DNA from: Planococcus sp. SK3692
GTDB lineage: Bacteria > Bacillota > Bacilli > Bacillales_A > Planococcaceae
DNA length: 64,000 bases
Assembly (NCBI RefSeq): GCF_028890485.2
Contig: NZ_JARCHV010000002.1
Span: 1,302,001 to 1,366,000 of the forward strand
Direction of reading: 5' to 3'
This document shows, in pieces, positions 54,058 to 62,826 of the stretch (position 1 is the stretch's first letter; every line of letters begins with the position of its first letter). Made by a program: the position numbers and the translations under genes. The notes beneath the pieces were generated by a model. The model saw only the letters and a list, made by a program, of their open reading frames with translations, had not been told where the DNA came from and did not search any database.

Positions 54058-54666
54058 ATGGTAGAATTCACAGCGAAAGTTTCTGCTTGGCTGATGTTTC
54101 GTCCATTTTTGATATTGCTATTCTTTATCAATTTAGGGGGCACGATTTACGGATACATTTGGTATGGCTGGCAATTGCGCATCACCGAACCGATATTTCT
54201 CATATTCGTGCCGGATAGCCCCACCGCAAGCCTGTTTTTCACAATCGTGCTCGGCTTGTGGATTATCGGTAAGCAAAGCCCGCTGATCGAAGCGCTCGCT
54301 TTTGTCACGTTGATCAAATACGGATTATGGGCAGTCGTCATGAATTTATTGACGCTGCTGCAAACAGGCTCGATCGGCTGGCTTGGCTGGATGCTCGTCG
54401 TTTCCCATTTTGCCATGGCGCTGCAAGCGGTGCTGTACTTTGAGCATTACCGCTTCGGGTATCTGTCTGTGGCACTCGCCGCGATCTGGACTTTACATAA
54501 TGACGTCATCGATTATGTGTTTGGGCAAATGCCCATCTACTCGAGCTTGAGCGAATTTAGCGCACAAATCGGCTATTTCACCTTCTGGCTATCGATCGCT
54601 TGCATTGCATTCGCATGGTATACGGCGTCACAGAACCGCCACTTGGAAACGCGGCGTATTAGTTGA
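54058..54666 (+). CDS. ypjA: DUF1405 membrane protein YpjA
   Basis: Function unknown. It has 202 residues with about six membrane helices (near 8-30, 45-65, 72-92, 105-125, 135-150 and 165-190) and conserved aromatic-rich loops of the DUF1405 family. AGGGTGAAAGG precedes the ATG. In B. subtilis ypjA follows qcrABC, as here. The sporulation gene ypjB, its usual follower, has been replaced by a Zn-peptidase gene. Confidence 0.87.
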   Translation: MVEFTAKVSAWLMFRPFLILLFFINLGGTIYGYIWYGWQLRITEPIFLIFVPDSPTASLFFTIVLGLWIIGKQSPLIEALAFVTLIKYGLWAVVMNLLTLLQTGSIGWLGWMLVVSHFAMALQAVLYFEHYRFGYLSVALAAIWTLHNDVIDYVFGQMPIYSSLSEFSAQIGYFTFWLSIACIAFAWYTASQNRHLETRRIS

Positions 54667-54728
54667 CCGAAAGTCAGAAAAAAAAGTAAACTAGACATAT
54701 AGAAACAAAAAGAGAGGTTGATCGAGAA

Positions 54729-55412
54729 ATGGGATTGGGCGGCTATTTGATTTATTTTATCGTCTTGTTGATTGTGCCGATTTGGGCTCAAATGAAACTG
54801 AAAAGTACGTACAAGAAATATTCCAAAGTCCGGTCGACTTCCGGGCATACAGGAGCCGAAGTGGCTCGCATTATTCTTGACCAAAATGGCTTGAGTAATG
54901 TCAAAGTCGTTGAAAGCCGTGGCATGCTTAGTGACCATTACAACCCGATGACTAAAACGGTCGCGCTCAGCAGCCATAACTACCATGAGCCATCCGTAGC
55001 CGGTACTGCTGTCGCAGCGCACGAAGTAGGGCATGCAATCCAGGACGCGACGGATTATTCGTTCCTGCGCTTCCGCCACCGCCTTGTGCCGATGGTCAAT
55101 ATTTCATCGAATATGTCGTGGGTATTCATCATGATCGGTATTTTTGCTCAAATGAGCGGCGCATTGTTGATCGGTATCGCGCTTCTAGCAGTCGGTGTGT
55201 TGTTCCAATTGGTTACTTTGCCAGTAGAGTTTAACGCTTCGAACCGTGCAATGGATCAATTGTTGTCGCATAACATCATTCGCAACGAAGAAGAAAGACA
55301 TGCGAAAAAAGTATTGAACGCTGCAGCAATGACGTATGTAGCAGCTACTGCAGTTGCAGTGATCGAGCTTGCTCGTCTAATCTTGATCTACACAAGCATG
55401 AATCGTTCATAA
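54729..55412 (+). CDS. Zn-dependent membrane peptidase, YugP-like
   Basis: Probable membrane zinc protease of the Zn_peptidase_2 family, substrate unknown. It has 227 residues: an N-terminal helix (about 5-24), then the zinc-binding motif H98-E-V-G-H102 with the downstream Glu/His region, and further membrane segments (about 120-160 and 195-222). B. subtilis yugP lies elsewhere on the chromosome; here the gene occupies the slot of ypjB. AGAGAGGTTGATCGAG precedes the ATG. Not part of an obvious operon; a strong terminator follows. Confidence 0.85.
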   Translation: MGLGGYLIYFIVLLIVPIWAQMKLKSTYKKYSKVRSTSGHTGAEVARIILDQNGLSNVKVVESRGMLSDHYNPMTKTVALSSHNYHEPSVAGTAVAAHEVGHAIQDATDYSFLRFRHRLVPMVNISSNMSWVFIMIGIFAQMSGALLIGIALLAVGVLFQLVTLPVEFNASNRAMDQLLSHNIIRNEEERHAKKVLNAAAMTYVAATAVAVIELARLILIYTSMNRS

Positions 55413-55418
55413 TAAGAT

Positions 55419-55460
55419 AAAACGGGCGGGAAAAGCATTTGCTTTTCCCGCCCGTTTTTT
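55419..55460. terminator. Bidirectional terminator between the Zn-peptidase and yitT-family genes
   Basis: AAACGGGCGGGAAAAGC and GCTTTTCCCGCCCGTTT form a 17-bp perfect stem with a 4-base loop and T runs. Confidence 0.93.
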
Positions 55461-55477
55461 TATTTGGCATGATTGCT

Positions 55478-56341
55478 TTATAAAGGCTGTTTCTGTTCAT
55501 CGAGCGTAAACCCTTCGCCCATGACGTCGTGCACTTCGATCAGCGAGACGAATGCGTGGGGATCGACGGAATTGACGATGTTTTTCAGGCGCACTAGCTC
55601 ATTGCGGGCAACGACGCAGTAAAGGACTTCGCGCTCTTCTTTCGTGAAATGGCCATAGCCGCGAAGAATGGTGATGCCCCGGTCCATTTCGATGGCAATG
55701 CGGCTTGCGATCTCCTCTTGTGAATTGGAGATGATCAACGCGCCGCGTCCGGAGTATGCCCCTTCCTGCACAAAATCTATCACGCGTGCTCCGACGAAAA
55801 CGGCAACAAGCGTATACATCATCGAGCGGTAGTCGAGAAATGTCAGCCACGACAGCATGATGACCAAAGCATCGAATAAAAACATCGTCTTGCCCATGCT
55901 CCAGCCAAGGTATTTCTGAACGAGCCTAGCGATGATATCAACTCCGCCGGTCGTTCCCCCGTAGCGGAAGATGATGCCAAGCCCAATGCCGACAAAGACG
56001 CCTGCAAACAGAGCCGCCAGAAATAAGTCATCACGCAAAGGAATTTGAACTTCGTAGACAAGGAAGATCTTTAAAAAGACGGAAACTGCGACCGTGCCGA
56101 TAATTGTATAAAGAAAGACTTTTCGCCCAAGCAGCTTCCATCCGATAAAGAATAAGGGGATGTTCAATACTAAGTTCATCAAAGCGGGATCCCAGTTCCA
56201 GAGGAAATAAAGGATCAGTGTAATCCCTGCGAAGCCGCCTTCCCCCAACTCGTTTTGAATATTAAAATGAACAAAGCCGAAACTATAGATAGCTGAGCCG
56301 AGAAGGATGAAAAAGATGTTTTTCAATTGAAGATCTTTCAT
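55478..56341 (-). CDS. ypjC: YitT-family membrane protein, YpjC-like
   Basis: Function unknown; family members have been suggested as transporters. I choose ATG 56341, ten bases after GGGAGG, giving 287 residues; the frame stays open 48 bases further. Five or six membrane helices occupy about 8-175 (with the family block RYGGTTGGVDIIARL near 124-138), and a soluble DUF2179 domain spans about 200-280 (GRGALIISNSQ ... DRGITILRGYGHF). Divergent from ypjD. Confidence 0.87.
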   Translation of the reverse strand: MKDLQLKNIFFILLGSAIYSFGFVHFNIQNELGEGGFAGITLILYFLWNWDPALMNLVLNIPLFFIGWKLLGRKVFLYTIIGTVAVSVFLKIFLVYEVQIPLRDDLFLAALFAGVFVGIGLGIIFRYGGTTGGVDIIARLVQKYLGWSMGKTMFLFDALVIMLSWLTFLDYRSMMYTLVAVFVGARVIDFVQEGAYSGRGALIISNSQEEIASRIAIEMDRGITILRGYGHFTKEEREVLYCVVARNELVRLKNIVNSVDPHAFVSLIEVHDVMGEGFTLDEQKQPL

Positions 56342-56442
56342 AAAAAAGCAGCCTCCCTTTTTGTCATTAACTTCTGTATTATCTGCCATGAAGCCGTTTT
56401 TGACAACACCTCCTGTTTTCTTTACGATTGAATGGGAGTGTG

Positions 56443-56784
56443 ATGACAGTGAATGCAGATAAAACCATGAAGCAATTGCAGCAAGAAGTAGACCGCCACA
56501 TCGGGCAATTCAAGGAAGGGTATTTTGCACCGATGGAGATGCTTGCGCGGATGACCGAAGAACTCGGTGAATTGGCGCGTGAAGTCAATCATGTGTACGG
56601 GCCGAAAAAGAAAAAAGAGTCGGAAGCCGAAAAATTGATCGAAGAGGAAATGGGTGATGTGCTATTCGTCTTAATTTGCATGGCCAACTCCATGGACATT
56701 GATTTGCAAAAAGCACATGATGGAGTCATGGAAAAATTCCAGACCCGTGATAAAGACCGCTGGACAAGAAAGGAAGAATATTAA
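56443..56784 (+). CDS. ypjD: MazG-like nucleotide pyrophosphohydrolase YpjD
   Basis: Likely hydrolyses non-canonical or excess nucleoside triphosphates. I choose ATG 56443 after TGGGAGTG, giving 113 residues (B. subtilis YpjD 111). The MazG metal motif is seen as E-E-L-G-E-L (about 36-41, with AREV) and EEEMGDVLFVLICMAN (about 70-85). Its stop codon overlaps the dapB ATG by one base, so they are coupled. Confidence 0.9.
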   Translation: MTVNADKTMKQLQQEVDRHIGQFKEGYFAPMEMLARMTEELGELAREVNHVYGPKKKKESEAEKLIEEEMGDVLFVLICMANSMDIDLQKAHDGVMEKFQTRDKDRWTRKEEY

Positions 56785-57584
56785 TGACGATAAAAGTAGC
56801 GATTGCCGGAGCCCGCGGAAAAATGGGCAAAGAAGCTGTACATACTGTAATGGAAAATGCCGATATGGAATTGGTGGCGGCACTGGATTACAAAGACATT
56901 GGAGCTACCTTAGCGGCGACAGGCTTGTTCCCTGAAAGTTTTCAAGTACCGGTCTTTACCGACCTTAAAGAGCTTCACAGCCAGCATGCCCCTGATGTCC
57001 TTGTCGACTTGACAACGCCTGAGCATGTCTATGCCCACACAAAACAAGCCCTCGAGCTCGGCATTCGCCCGGTTGTCGGAACGACTGGATTTTCAACTGA
57101 GGAATTGAACGAACTAACGGAACTCGCGAAAAACTCAGAGCTCGGTTGCATCATCGCGCCAAACTTTGCGGTGGGAGCTGTATTGATGATGAAATTTGCA
57201 GAACAGGCGGCGAAGTATTTACCGGATGTGGAAATCATCGAGATGCACCATGATCAAAAATTGGATGCCCCATCAGGCACCGCTATGAAAACAGCCCATA
57301 TGATGAGTGAAATGCGGCCTGTGCACCAGCAAGGCCACATAGATGAAAAGGAAACCTTGCAAGGCGCTCGCGGTGCAGACTATGAAGGCATGCGCATCCA
57401 CAGTGTCCGGCTGCCAGGCTTGGTTGCCCATCAACAAGTGCTGCTAGGCGGGGAAGGACAGCTTTTAACATTGCGCCACGATTCGTTTAACCGCGGGTCA
57501 TTTATGTCGGGAGTTAGTTTGTCGATTCGAGAAGTAGTAGAGCGTAAAGAATTAATATATGGTTTGGAGCATATCATCGACTAG
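56784..57584 (+). CDS. dapB: 4-Hydroxy-tetrahydrodipicolinate reductase
   Basis: Diaminopimelate/lysine pathway enzyme. It has 266 residues (B. subtilis 267). NAD(P) motif [10 protein letters not shown] (7-16), the catalytic block [15 protein letters not shown] (about 153-167), and the C-terminal domain ending HIID. The ATG shares its first base with the ypjD stop. lysA of the same pathway is at 10.9 kb. Confidence 0.95.
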   Translation: MTIKVAIAGARGKMGKEAVHTVMENADMELVAALDYKDIGATLAATGLFPESFQVPVFTDLKELHSQHAPDVLVDLTTPEHVYAHTKQALELGIRPVVGTTGFSTEELNELTELAKNSELGCIIAPNFAVGAVLMMKFAEQAAKYLPDVEIIEMHHDQKLDAPSGTAMKTAHMMSEMRPVHQQGHIDEKETLQGARGADYEGMRIHSVRLPGLVAHQQVLLGGEGQLLTLRHDSFNRGSFMSGVSLSIREVVERKELIYGLEHIID

Positions 57585-57597
57585 AGGAGGCGATTGG

Positions 57598-58002
57598 ATG
57601 AATATCGCATTGGTTGCACACGACCGGAAAAAAGATGACTTGATACAGTTTGCATTAGCTTATAAGCCAATTTTGGCAAAGCATCATTTATACGCAACAG
57701 GAACGACCGGTTCCCGTTTAGTCGAAGGTACTGGCCTATCGGTCCACCGTTTTCAATCAGGACCGCTTGGCGGCGACCAGCAGATTGGGGCGATGATTGC
57801 CCAAAATGAAATGGACATGATCATTTTTTTCCGCGATCCGTTAACGGCACAGCCCCACGAGCCGGATGTCACGGCTTTGATCCGTCTTTGTGATGTTTAT
57901 CAAATCCCACTTGCGACCAATATGGGAACAGCTGAAGTCCTCCTGAAAGGATTGGAAAATGGCTTGGTCGATTGGCGGCTCTTAAGCGACCGCCGGAAAT
58001 AG
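57598..58002 (+). CDS. mgsA: Methylglyoxal synthase
   Basis: Converts dihydroxyacetone phosphate to methylglyoxal, an overflow route from glycolysis. I choose ATG 57598 after AGAGGAGGCG, giving 134 residues (B. subtilis 137). Active-site features visible: [12 protein letters not shown] (5-16), ATGTTGSR (33-40), [11 protein letters not shown] with the catalytic Asp, and [12 protein letters not shown]. Methylglyoxal is detoxified with bacillithiol, whose bshA follows 11 bases downstream. Confidence 0.95.
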   Translation: MNIALVAHDRKKDDLIQFALAYKPILAKHHLYATGTTGSRLVEGTGLSVHRFQSGPLGGDQQIGAMIAQNEMDMIIFFRDPLTAQPHEPDVTALIRLCDVYQIPLATNMGTAEVLLKGLENGLVDWRLLSDRRK

Positions 58003-58013
58003 GAGGAGAGATT

Positions 58014-59156
58014 TTGCGAAAAATGAAGATCGGAATTACATGTTACCCGACAGTCGGCGGGTCTGGCGTAGTGGCAACAGAACTGGGAAAAATGCTGGCT
58101 GAAAAAGGCCATGAAATCCATTTCATCACTTCAAGTACGCCGTTTCGGCTAAACCGCCTATACGCGAATATTTTTAGCCACCAAGTCGATGTCAATAGCT
58201 ATTCCGTGTTCCAATACGCGCCGTATGACATCGCGCTGGCAACCAAGATTGCCGAAGTCATCAAAAATGAAGAGCTTGACCTGTTGCATGTGCATTACGC
58301 CATCCCGCATGCTGTTTGCGCGATATTAGGACGCGATATGGCGGGGTCCGATATTGGCATCGTTACGACTTTGCACGGAACCGATATTACTGTTCTCGGT
58401 ACGGATAGCTCATTAAAAGACGCCATTCGTTACGGAATCGAAAAATCCGATATCGTGACGGCGGTGTCGGATTCATTGAAACAGCAAACCTATGACATGA
58501 TTGCGCCGGATAAGCATATCGAAACTGTCCATAACTTTGTTGACGAACGGGAATATCATCAGCATGATTCAGCCAAATTGAAAGAAGAGTTGGGCATCGA
58601 ATCGCATGAAAAAGTATTGATCCATGTGTCGAATTTCCGCAAAGTGAAACGCGTGGAAGACGTTGTCTCTACTTTTGCCAAAGTGCAAAACAGTGTCGGA
58701 GCTAAATTATTGCTGGTCGGCGATGGCCCCGAAATGAGCCGTATCCACCAACAAGTGAAAGATCTACACATTGAGCAGGAAGTCTTGTTTCTCGGCAAGC
58801 GCGACAATCTATCAGAACTTTATAGCATGAGCGATGTAAAGTTGCTAATGTCGGAAAAAGAGGCGTTTGGCCTCGTTTTGCTGGAAGCAATGGCTTGCGG
58901 CGTTCCGGCAATCGGGACACAAATCGGGGGCATCCCGGAAATCATCGAACCAGGCGAAAATGGTTTTTTGGTGGAACTTGGCGACATCGACGCTGCAGCT
59001 GATGCGGCAATCCGCATTTTGAGCGACGCAAAGCTTCATGAGAAAATGTCGGCGACAGCTTTGAAAACCGCGACCAACCGCTTCAGCTCAGAGAAGATTC
59101 TTGCCGAATACGAAACGCTGTATGCGCGTTTGCTGAAAAAGGCCGACAAGCAATGA
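58014..59156 (+). CDS. bshA: Bacillithiol glycosyltransferase BshA
   Basis: First step of bacillithiol synthesis: N-acetylglucosamine plus L-malate, a GT4 transferase. I choose TTG 58014, five bases after GGAGGAG, because [12 protein letters not shown] aligns with B. subtilis [12 protein letters not shown]; an ATG three codons on is the alternative. It has 380 residues with [11 protein letters not shown] (about 13-23), [10 protein letters not shown] (about 118-127), VSNFRKVKR, and [18 protein letters not shown] (about 282-299). In B. subtilis bshB1 lies between mgsA and bshA; it is missing here. Overlaps cca by four bases. Confidence 0.95.
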   Translation: MRKMKIGITCYPTVGGSGVVATELGKMLAEKGHEIHFITSSTPFRLNRLYANIFSHQVDVNSYSVFQYAPYDIALATKIAEVIKNEELDLLHVHYAIPHAVCAILGRDMAGSDIGIVTTLHGTDITVLGTDSSLKDAIRYGIEKSDIVTAVSDSLKQQTYDMIAPDKHIETVHNFVDEREYHQHDSAKLKEELGIESHEKVLIHVSNFRKVKRVEDVVSTFAKVQNSVGAKLLLVGDGPEMSRIHQQVKDLHIEQEVLFLGKRDNLSELYSMSDVKLLMSEKEAFGLVLLEAMACGVPAIGTQIGGIPEIIEPGENGFLVELGDIDAAADAAIRILSDAKLHEKMSATALKTATNRFSSEKILAEYETLYARLLKKADKQ

Positions 59157-60286
59157 AACGGGCCAAGCATATCATCGCGCGCTTAAAGGAAGCGGGTTTT
59201 GAAGCTTATATGGTTGGCGGCGCGGTACGCGATTATTTGCGTGGAGCCGTGCCTCATGATATCGATGTGGCGACTTCCGCTTCGCCCGAGCAGGTAAAAG
59301 CCCTTTTCGAACGAACGATCGACACAGGGATCGAACATGGAACCGTTATGATTCTCATAGATGGGGAAGGAACCGAAGTGACGACCTTCCGCACAGAAAG
59401 CGGTTATTCGGATAATAGAAGGCCGGATAAAGTAGAATTCGTCAATTCCTTGCACGAAGATTTAAAGCGACGCGATTTTACCATCAATGCGATGGCGATG
59501 ACCGAAGAAATGGACATTATCGATCCTTTCGGCGGCAGGGATGATTTAAGGGCAGGCATTATTCGGGCGGTCGGAGCTCCAAAAGAGCGATTCTCAGAAG
59601 ATGCTTTGCGCATGTTGAGGGCGATCCGATTTTCAGGCCAGCTGAATTTCAAAATCGATCCCGTGACGAAACAAGCCATCATCGAACATGCCAAAAGGAT
59701 ACAGTCTGTTGCTATGGAACGCATCAAAGCGGAATTGGACAAAGTCATGTTGTCCCATTCCGCGCACATCAGCATGTGGTATTTGACTGAAACAGGCCTG
59801 AACCGGTTTTTGCCCTCAGGCGGTTTATTCGAGATGGATTGGTCTGGATACAAAGCAGGCAAAGATGCACTGGCGGGTTGGTTTTATTTATTGCATTATA
59901 CCGGCGAGAGTTTTGCAGCGATCCAGGAATACCGTTTTTCCAATCAGGATAAAAAAGACCTTCAGCAGGCATTGGAAGCGAGCCAATTGCCGCTTTGGGA
60001 TGACTGGGCGTATTACAGCTTCACTGAACGCCAATTAATGATCGCGCAATCGGCGACGCATAAAACAGAAGCGGTGAAAGAGCGACAACAGGCGCTGCCG
60101 ATCCACTCGAAATCAGAGCTTGCGGCAAATGGACGCGATTTAATGGAGTGGACCGGAAAAAAAGCAGGACCATGGCTGAAAGAGTGGACTTTGCATATCG
60201 AAAAAGCAGTGGTCGAACGCCGCTTGGCCAATGATAAAGAACGGATAAAGGACTGGTTTAGAGATGAATATCACCGTCACACATGA
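59153..60286 (+). CDS. cca: CCA tRNA nucleotidyltransferase
   Basis: Adds or repairs the 3' CCA of tRNAs. It has 377 residues (B. subtilis 397). Head motif [10 protein letters not shown] (about 22-31) with DIDVATSA carrying the metal-binding Asp residues, [11 protein letters not shown] (about 112-122), and [20 protein letters not shown] (about 148-167). ATG overlaps the bshA stop; no separate ribosome site is needed. It overlaps birA by 23 bases. Confidence 0.95.
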   Translation: MKRAKHIIARLKEAGFEAYMVGGAVRDYLRGAVPHDIDVATSASPEQVKALFERTIDTGIEHGTVMILIDGEGTEVTTFRTESGYSDNRRPDKVEFVNSLHEDLKRRDFTINAMAMTEEMDIIDPFGGRDDLRAGIIRAVGAPKERFSEDALRMLRAIRFSGQLNFKIDPVTKQAIIEHAKRIQSVAMERIKAELDKVMLSHSAHISMWYLTETGLNRFLPSGGLFEMDWSGYKAGKDALAGWFYLLHYTGESFAAIQEYRFSNQDKKDLQQALEASQLPLWDDWAYYSFTERQLMIAQSATHKTEAVKERQQALPIHSKSELAANGRDLMEWTGKKAGPWLKEWTLHIEKAVVERRLANDKERIKDWFRDEYHRHT

Positions 60287-61244
60287 ATTGGCGACACGGC
60301 TATTAGAAGCCGGGACGGAACCGGTATCCGGCCAGCAATTGGCGGACGAGTTCGGGGTTTCAAGAACGGCGATTTGGAAACATATGAAAGAACTTGAGGA
60401 AATGGGCTATGAGATCGAATCGGTGCGTAAAAAAGGCTATCGTATCCAAAAAAGTCCGGACAGCCTGGAAGCTTTTCTTATCCAAGCCAGTCTCAAGACG
60501 AAAAAAATCGGCAAACGGATTGAATATTTGGAGCAATGCGCGTCGACCCAAATCGTTGCGCATCAGTTGGCGCAAGAAGGCGCACCTGATGGAACAGTAG
60601 TCATTGCGGAGCTTCAAACAGAAGGCAGAGGCCGCTTGATGAGAAAATGGGATTCGGCAAAAGGCCAAGGAATCTGGATGAGCATCATCTTACGTCCGGA
60701 CGTCCCACCTCATAAAGCCCCCCAGTTCACATTGGTTGCTGCAGTGGCAATTGTCAGGGCGATTCAATCGGTGACGGGTTTACAAGCATCGATCAAATGG
60801 CCGAACGATATCTTGTTTGGCGCAAAAAAAGCCACGGGTATCCTAACAGAGCTGCAATCGGATGCTGACGGTATCCAAGCTTTAATCATCGGCATCGGTG
60901 TCAACGTCAATCAAGAGCGGAATGATTTCGACCCTGCTGTTCAGGATATTGCCACTTCCTTACGCCTTGAGTCCGGCCAGCCGGTCAACCGCAGAGAGTT
61001 GGTGCAGGAAATCCTGCACTGTCTTGAGATCTATACAGAGCTATATATTGAAAAAGGGTTTGCTCCGTTAAAATTATTATGGGAAGGTCATTCTGCGACA
61101 ATCGGCAAAGCTGTCCGCGCACGCATGTCGCGTGAAACTTTAGAAGGTGTGGCAGAAGGCATTACTGAAGACGGCGTTTTGCAGCTGCGTACGGCTGACG
61201 GCCAGCTTCACGGCATTTATTCTGCAGATATTGAGCTGAAGTAA
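60264..61244 (+). CDS. birA: Bifunctional biotin-protein ligase / biotin operon repressor
   Basis: Attaches biotin to carboxylases and represses biotin genes. It has 326 residues (B. subtilis 325): N-terminal helix-turn-helix (about 8-65: SGQQLADEFGVSRTAIWKHMKEL), so the repressor class; the catalytic domain has STQ, the biotinyl-AMP loop GRGRLMRKWDSAKGQGIWMS (about 114-133), and KWPNDI, and an SH3-like C-terminal part. Starts inside cca. panB, which follows in B. subtilis, is absent. Confidence 0.95.
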   Translation: MNITVTHELATRLLEAGTEPVSGQQLADEFGVSRTAIWKHMKELEEMGYEIESVRKKGYRIQKSPDSLEAFLIQASLKTKKIGKRIEYLEQCASTQIVAHQLAQEGAPDGTVVIAELQTEGRGRLMRKWDSAKGQGIWMSIILRPDVPPHKAPQFTLVAAVAIVRAIQSVTGLQASIKWPNDILFGAKKATGILTELQSDADGIQALIIGIGVNVNQERNDFDPAVQDIATSLRLESGQPVNRRELVQEILHCLEIYTELYIEKGFAPLKLLWEGHSATIGKAVRARMSRETLEGVAEGITEDGVLQLRTADGQLHGIYSADIELK

Positions 61245-61250
61245 AGGATA

Positions 61251-61279
61251 TAGGCATTTTCTAGAAATTCTGCTATAGT
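61251..61279 (+). promoter_or_regulatory. Promoter of panC-panD
   Basis: TAGGCA (61251-61256), 17 bases, TATAGT (61274-61279), with TGc ahead of the -10 (extended). It implies a leader of about 175 bases before panC. Confidence 0.6.
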
Positions 61280-61285
61280 GAAAAT

Positions 61286-61431
61286 ACGGGCAGTATCCGA
61301 TGTGAACTGCACCGTGGCACGTAACAGCAAACAATAAATGAATATGATTCTGCCTTGATCATTACGTGACAGGGACGGAGGAAACCGAATTGGAATTTTC
61401 TGTCCTTCTGTCTTCTGACAGAAGGATTTTT
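61286..61431 (+). promoter_or_regulatory. panC leader RNA, candidate pan-motif attenuator
   Basis: Between the promoter and panC lies a leader with a long-range pair CACGTAA/TTACGTG (about 61318-61324 with 61364-61370), then GACGGAGGAAACCG, then a rho-independent terminator. A leader of this kind upstream of pantothenate genes recalls the 'pan' RNA motif described in Bacillota. The family match is inference and was not computed. Confidence 0.5.
61403..61431 (+). terminator. Leader terminator ahead of panC
   Basis: TCCTTCTGTC, TTCT loop, GACAGAAGGA, then TTTTT, ending 31 bases before the panC ATG. It is placed to attenuate panCD rather than to end birA alone. Confidence 0.85.
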
Positions 61432-61462
61432 ATATGGTTTTCTCTTAAAAGGAGAGGGAAAT

Positions 61463-62299
61463 ATGCAAGTTTTAGACACAGTGAAGGACTTGAGAAACTG
61501 GGTCCTGAGCACAAAAGAAAGCGGACAGTCGATTGGGTTGGTGCCGACGATGGGTTTTTTGCACGACGGGCACTTAGCACTTGTTGAATCCGCGAAATCG
61601 GAAAACGATCTGGTGGTCATGAGCATCTTCGTTAATCCGGCACAATTCGGCCCGAATGAGGATTTTGACCGTTATCCACGCGATTTTGACCGCGACCGCC
61701 TGCTCGCTCAACAAGCCGGCGTCGACATAATCTTCGCTCCATCTGTTGAAGAGATGTACCCGCGTAATTCGCAAATCACAATGGGAGCTGGAACGCTTGC
61801 GGATGTCTTATGCGGAAAAAGCCGTCCGGGACATTTTGATGGCGTGCTGAAAGTGGTGACGAAATTATTCCACCTCGTTCAACCCAACATAGCTTATTTC
61901 GGGCAGAAAGATGCACAGCAGCTGGCGATCATTGAATCGCTCGTGCGGGATTTCGATTTCCCGTTGCACATCCGCCGCATCGAAACGATCCGTGAACCGG
62001 ATGGGCTTGCCAAAAGCTCGCGCAATGTCTATTTAAGTGAAACGGAGCGAGCTGAAGCACCGAAACTTTATCAAGCCTTGCAACAGGGAGTCGCGGCCGC
62101 TCGCGACGGAAAAGATCCGATACCGGAGATGACCCGGTTCATCGAGTCGGAAACATCCGGCAAAATCGATTACATCAAATTGCTGTCTTATCCGGACTTA
62201 ACCGATTCACCGAACGGACAGGCAATACTTGCGCTCGCAGTCCAATTCCAAAAAGCGCGGCTCATCGACAATATCATTTTCAATTCAAAGGAGAACTGA
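61463..62299 (+). CDS. panC: Pantothenate synthetase
   Basis: Joins pantoate and beta-alanine using ATP. It has 278 residues. ATP motif TMGFLHDGHLAL (about 30-41), FVNPAQFGPNEDFDRYPR (about 54-71), the KDAQQLAIIESLVRDF region near 151-166 and the SSRNVYLS block. AAAGGAGAGGG precedes the ATG. panB, which makes ketopantoate and heads this operon in B. subtilis, is missing, so pantoate must come from elsewhere. panD follows after three bases. Confidence 0.96.
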   Translation: MQVLDTVKDLRNWVLSTKESGQSIGLVPTMGFLHDGHLALVESAKSENDLVVMSIFVNPAQFGPNEDFDRYPRDFDRDRLLAQQAGVDIIFAPSVEEMYPRNSQITMGAGTLADVLCGKSRPGHFDGVLKVVTKLFHLVQPNIAYFGQKDAQQLAIIESLVRDFDFPLHIRRIETIREPDGLAKSSRNVYLSETERAEAPKLYQALQQGVAAARDGKDPIPEMTRFIESETSGKIDYIKLLSYPDLTDSPNGQAILALAVQFQKARLIDNIIFNSKEN

Positions 62300-62302
62300 C
62301 CT

Positions 62303-62686
62303 ATGCTTAGAATGATGCTCAATTCCAAAATTCACCGTGCGACGGTAACTGAAGCCGATTTGAATTATGTCGGCAGCATTACAATCGACCAGGATTTATT
62401 GGATGCAGTCGGCATGCTGTCGAATGAGAAAGTCCATATCGTTAATAATAATAACGGCGCCCGTTTCGAAACGTATATCATCGCCGGCGAACGCGGCAGC
62501 GGCGTTATTTGTGTCAACGGCGCAGCAGCGCGCCTCGTACAACGCGGAGACATCGTCATCATCTTGTCTTACGGCTACGTCATGGACAAAGATGCGCGCA
62601 ACCATAAGCCGACTGTGGCGATCATGGACGCGGACAACTCCATCAAAGAAATCATCCACTACGAACCGGAAGCGACGGTCATGTAG
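62303..62686 (+). CDS. panD: Aspartate 1-decarboxylase
   Basis: Makes beta-alanine for pantothenate; a pyruvoyl enzyme formed by self-cleavage. It has 127 residues, same as B. subtilis. The cleavage site G24-S25 (NYVGSITID) is intact, and the conserved [21 protein letters not shown] block (about 58-78) forms the active-site wall. AAAGGAGAACTG lies ahead. It ends the panCD operon. Confidence 0.96.
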   Translation: MLRMMLNSKIHRATVTEADLNYVGSITIDQDLLDAVGMLSNEKVHIVNNNNGARFETYIIAGERGSGVICVNGAAARLVQRGDIVIILSYGYVMDKDARNHKPTVAIMDADNSIKEIIHYEPEATVM

Positions 62687-62699
62687 GGATTGATCCTTG

Positions 62700-62747
62700 A
62701 ACACTCCAAAAGGGGAAAGCTCCCTTGATTGGAGTGTTTCTTTTTTT
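62700..62747 (+). terminator. Terminator of panCD
   Basis: AACACTCC and GGAGTGTT enclose a second inner stem (AAGGG/CCCTT), followed by a T run. Confidence 0.88.
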
Positions 62748-62826
62748 GGCGTGCTCCCACCGGCGAACAGCGGGCGAATATGTTACAATTTTTCCTGAGA
62801 GAATCACCTGAGAAAGAGGGGTTATC

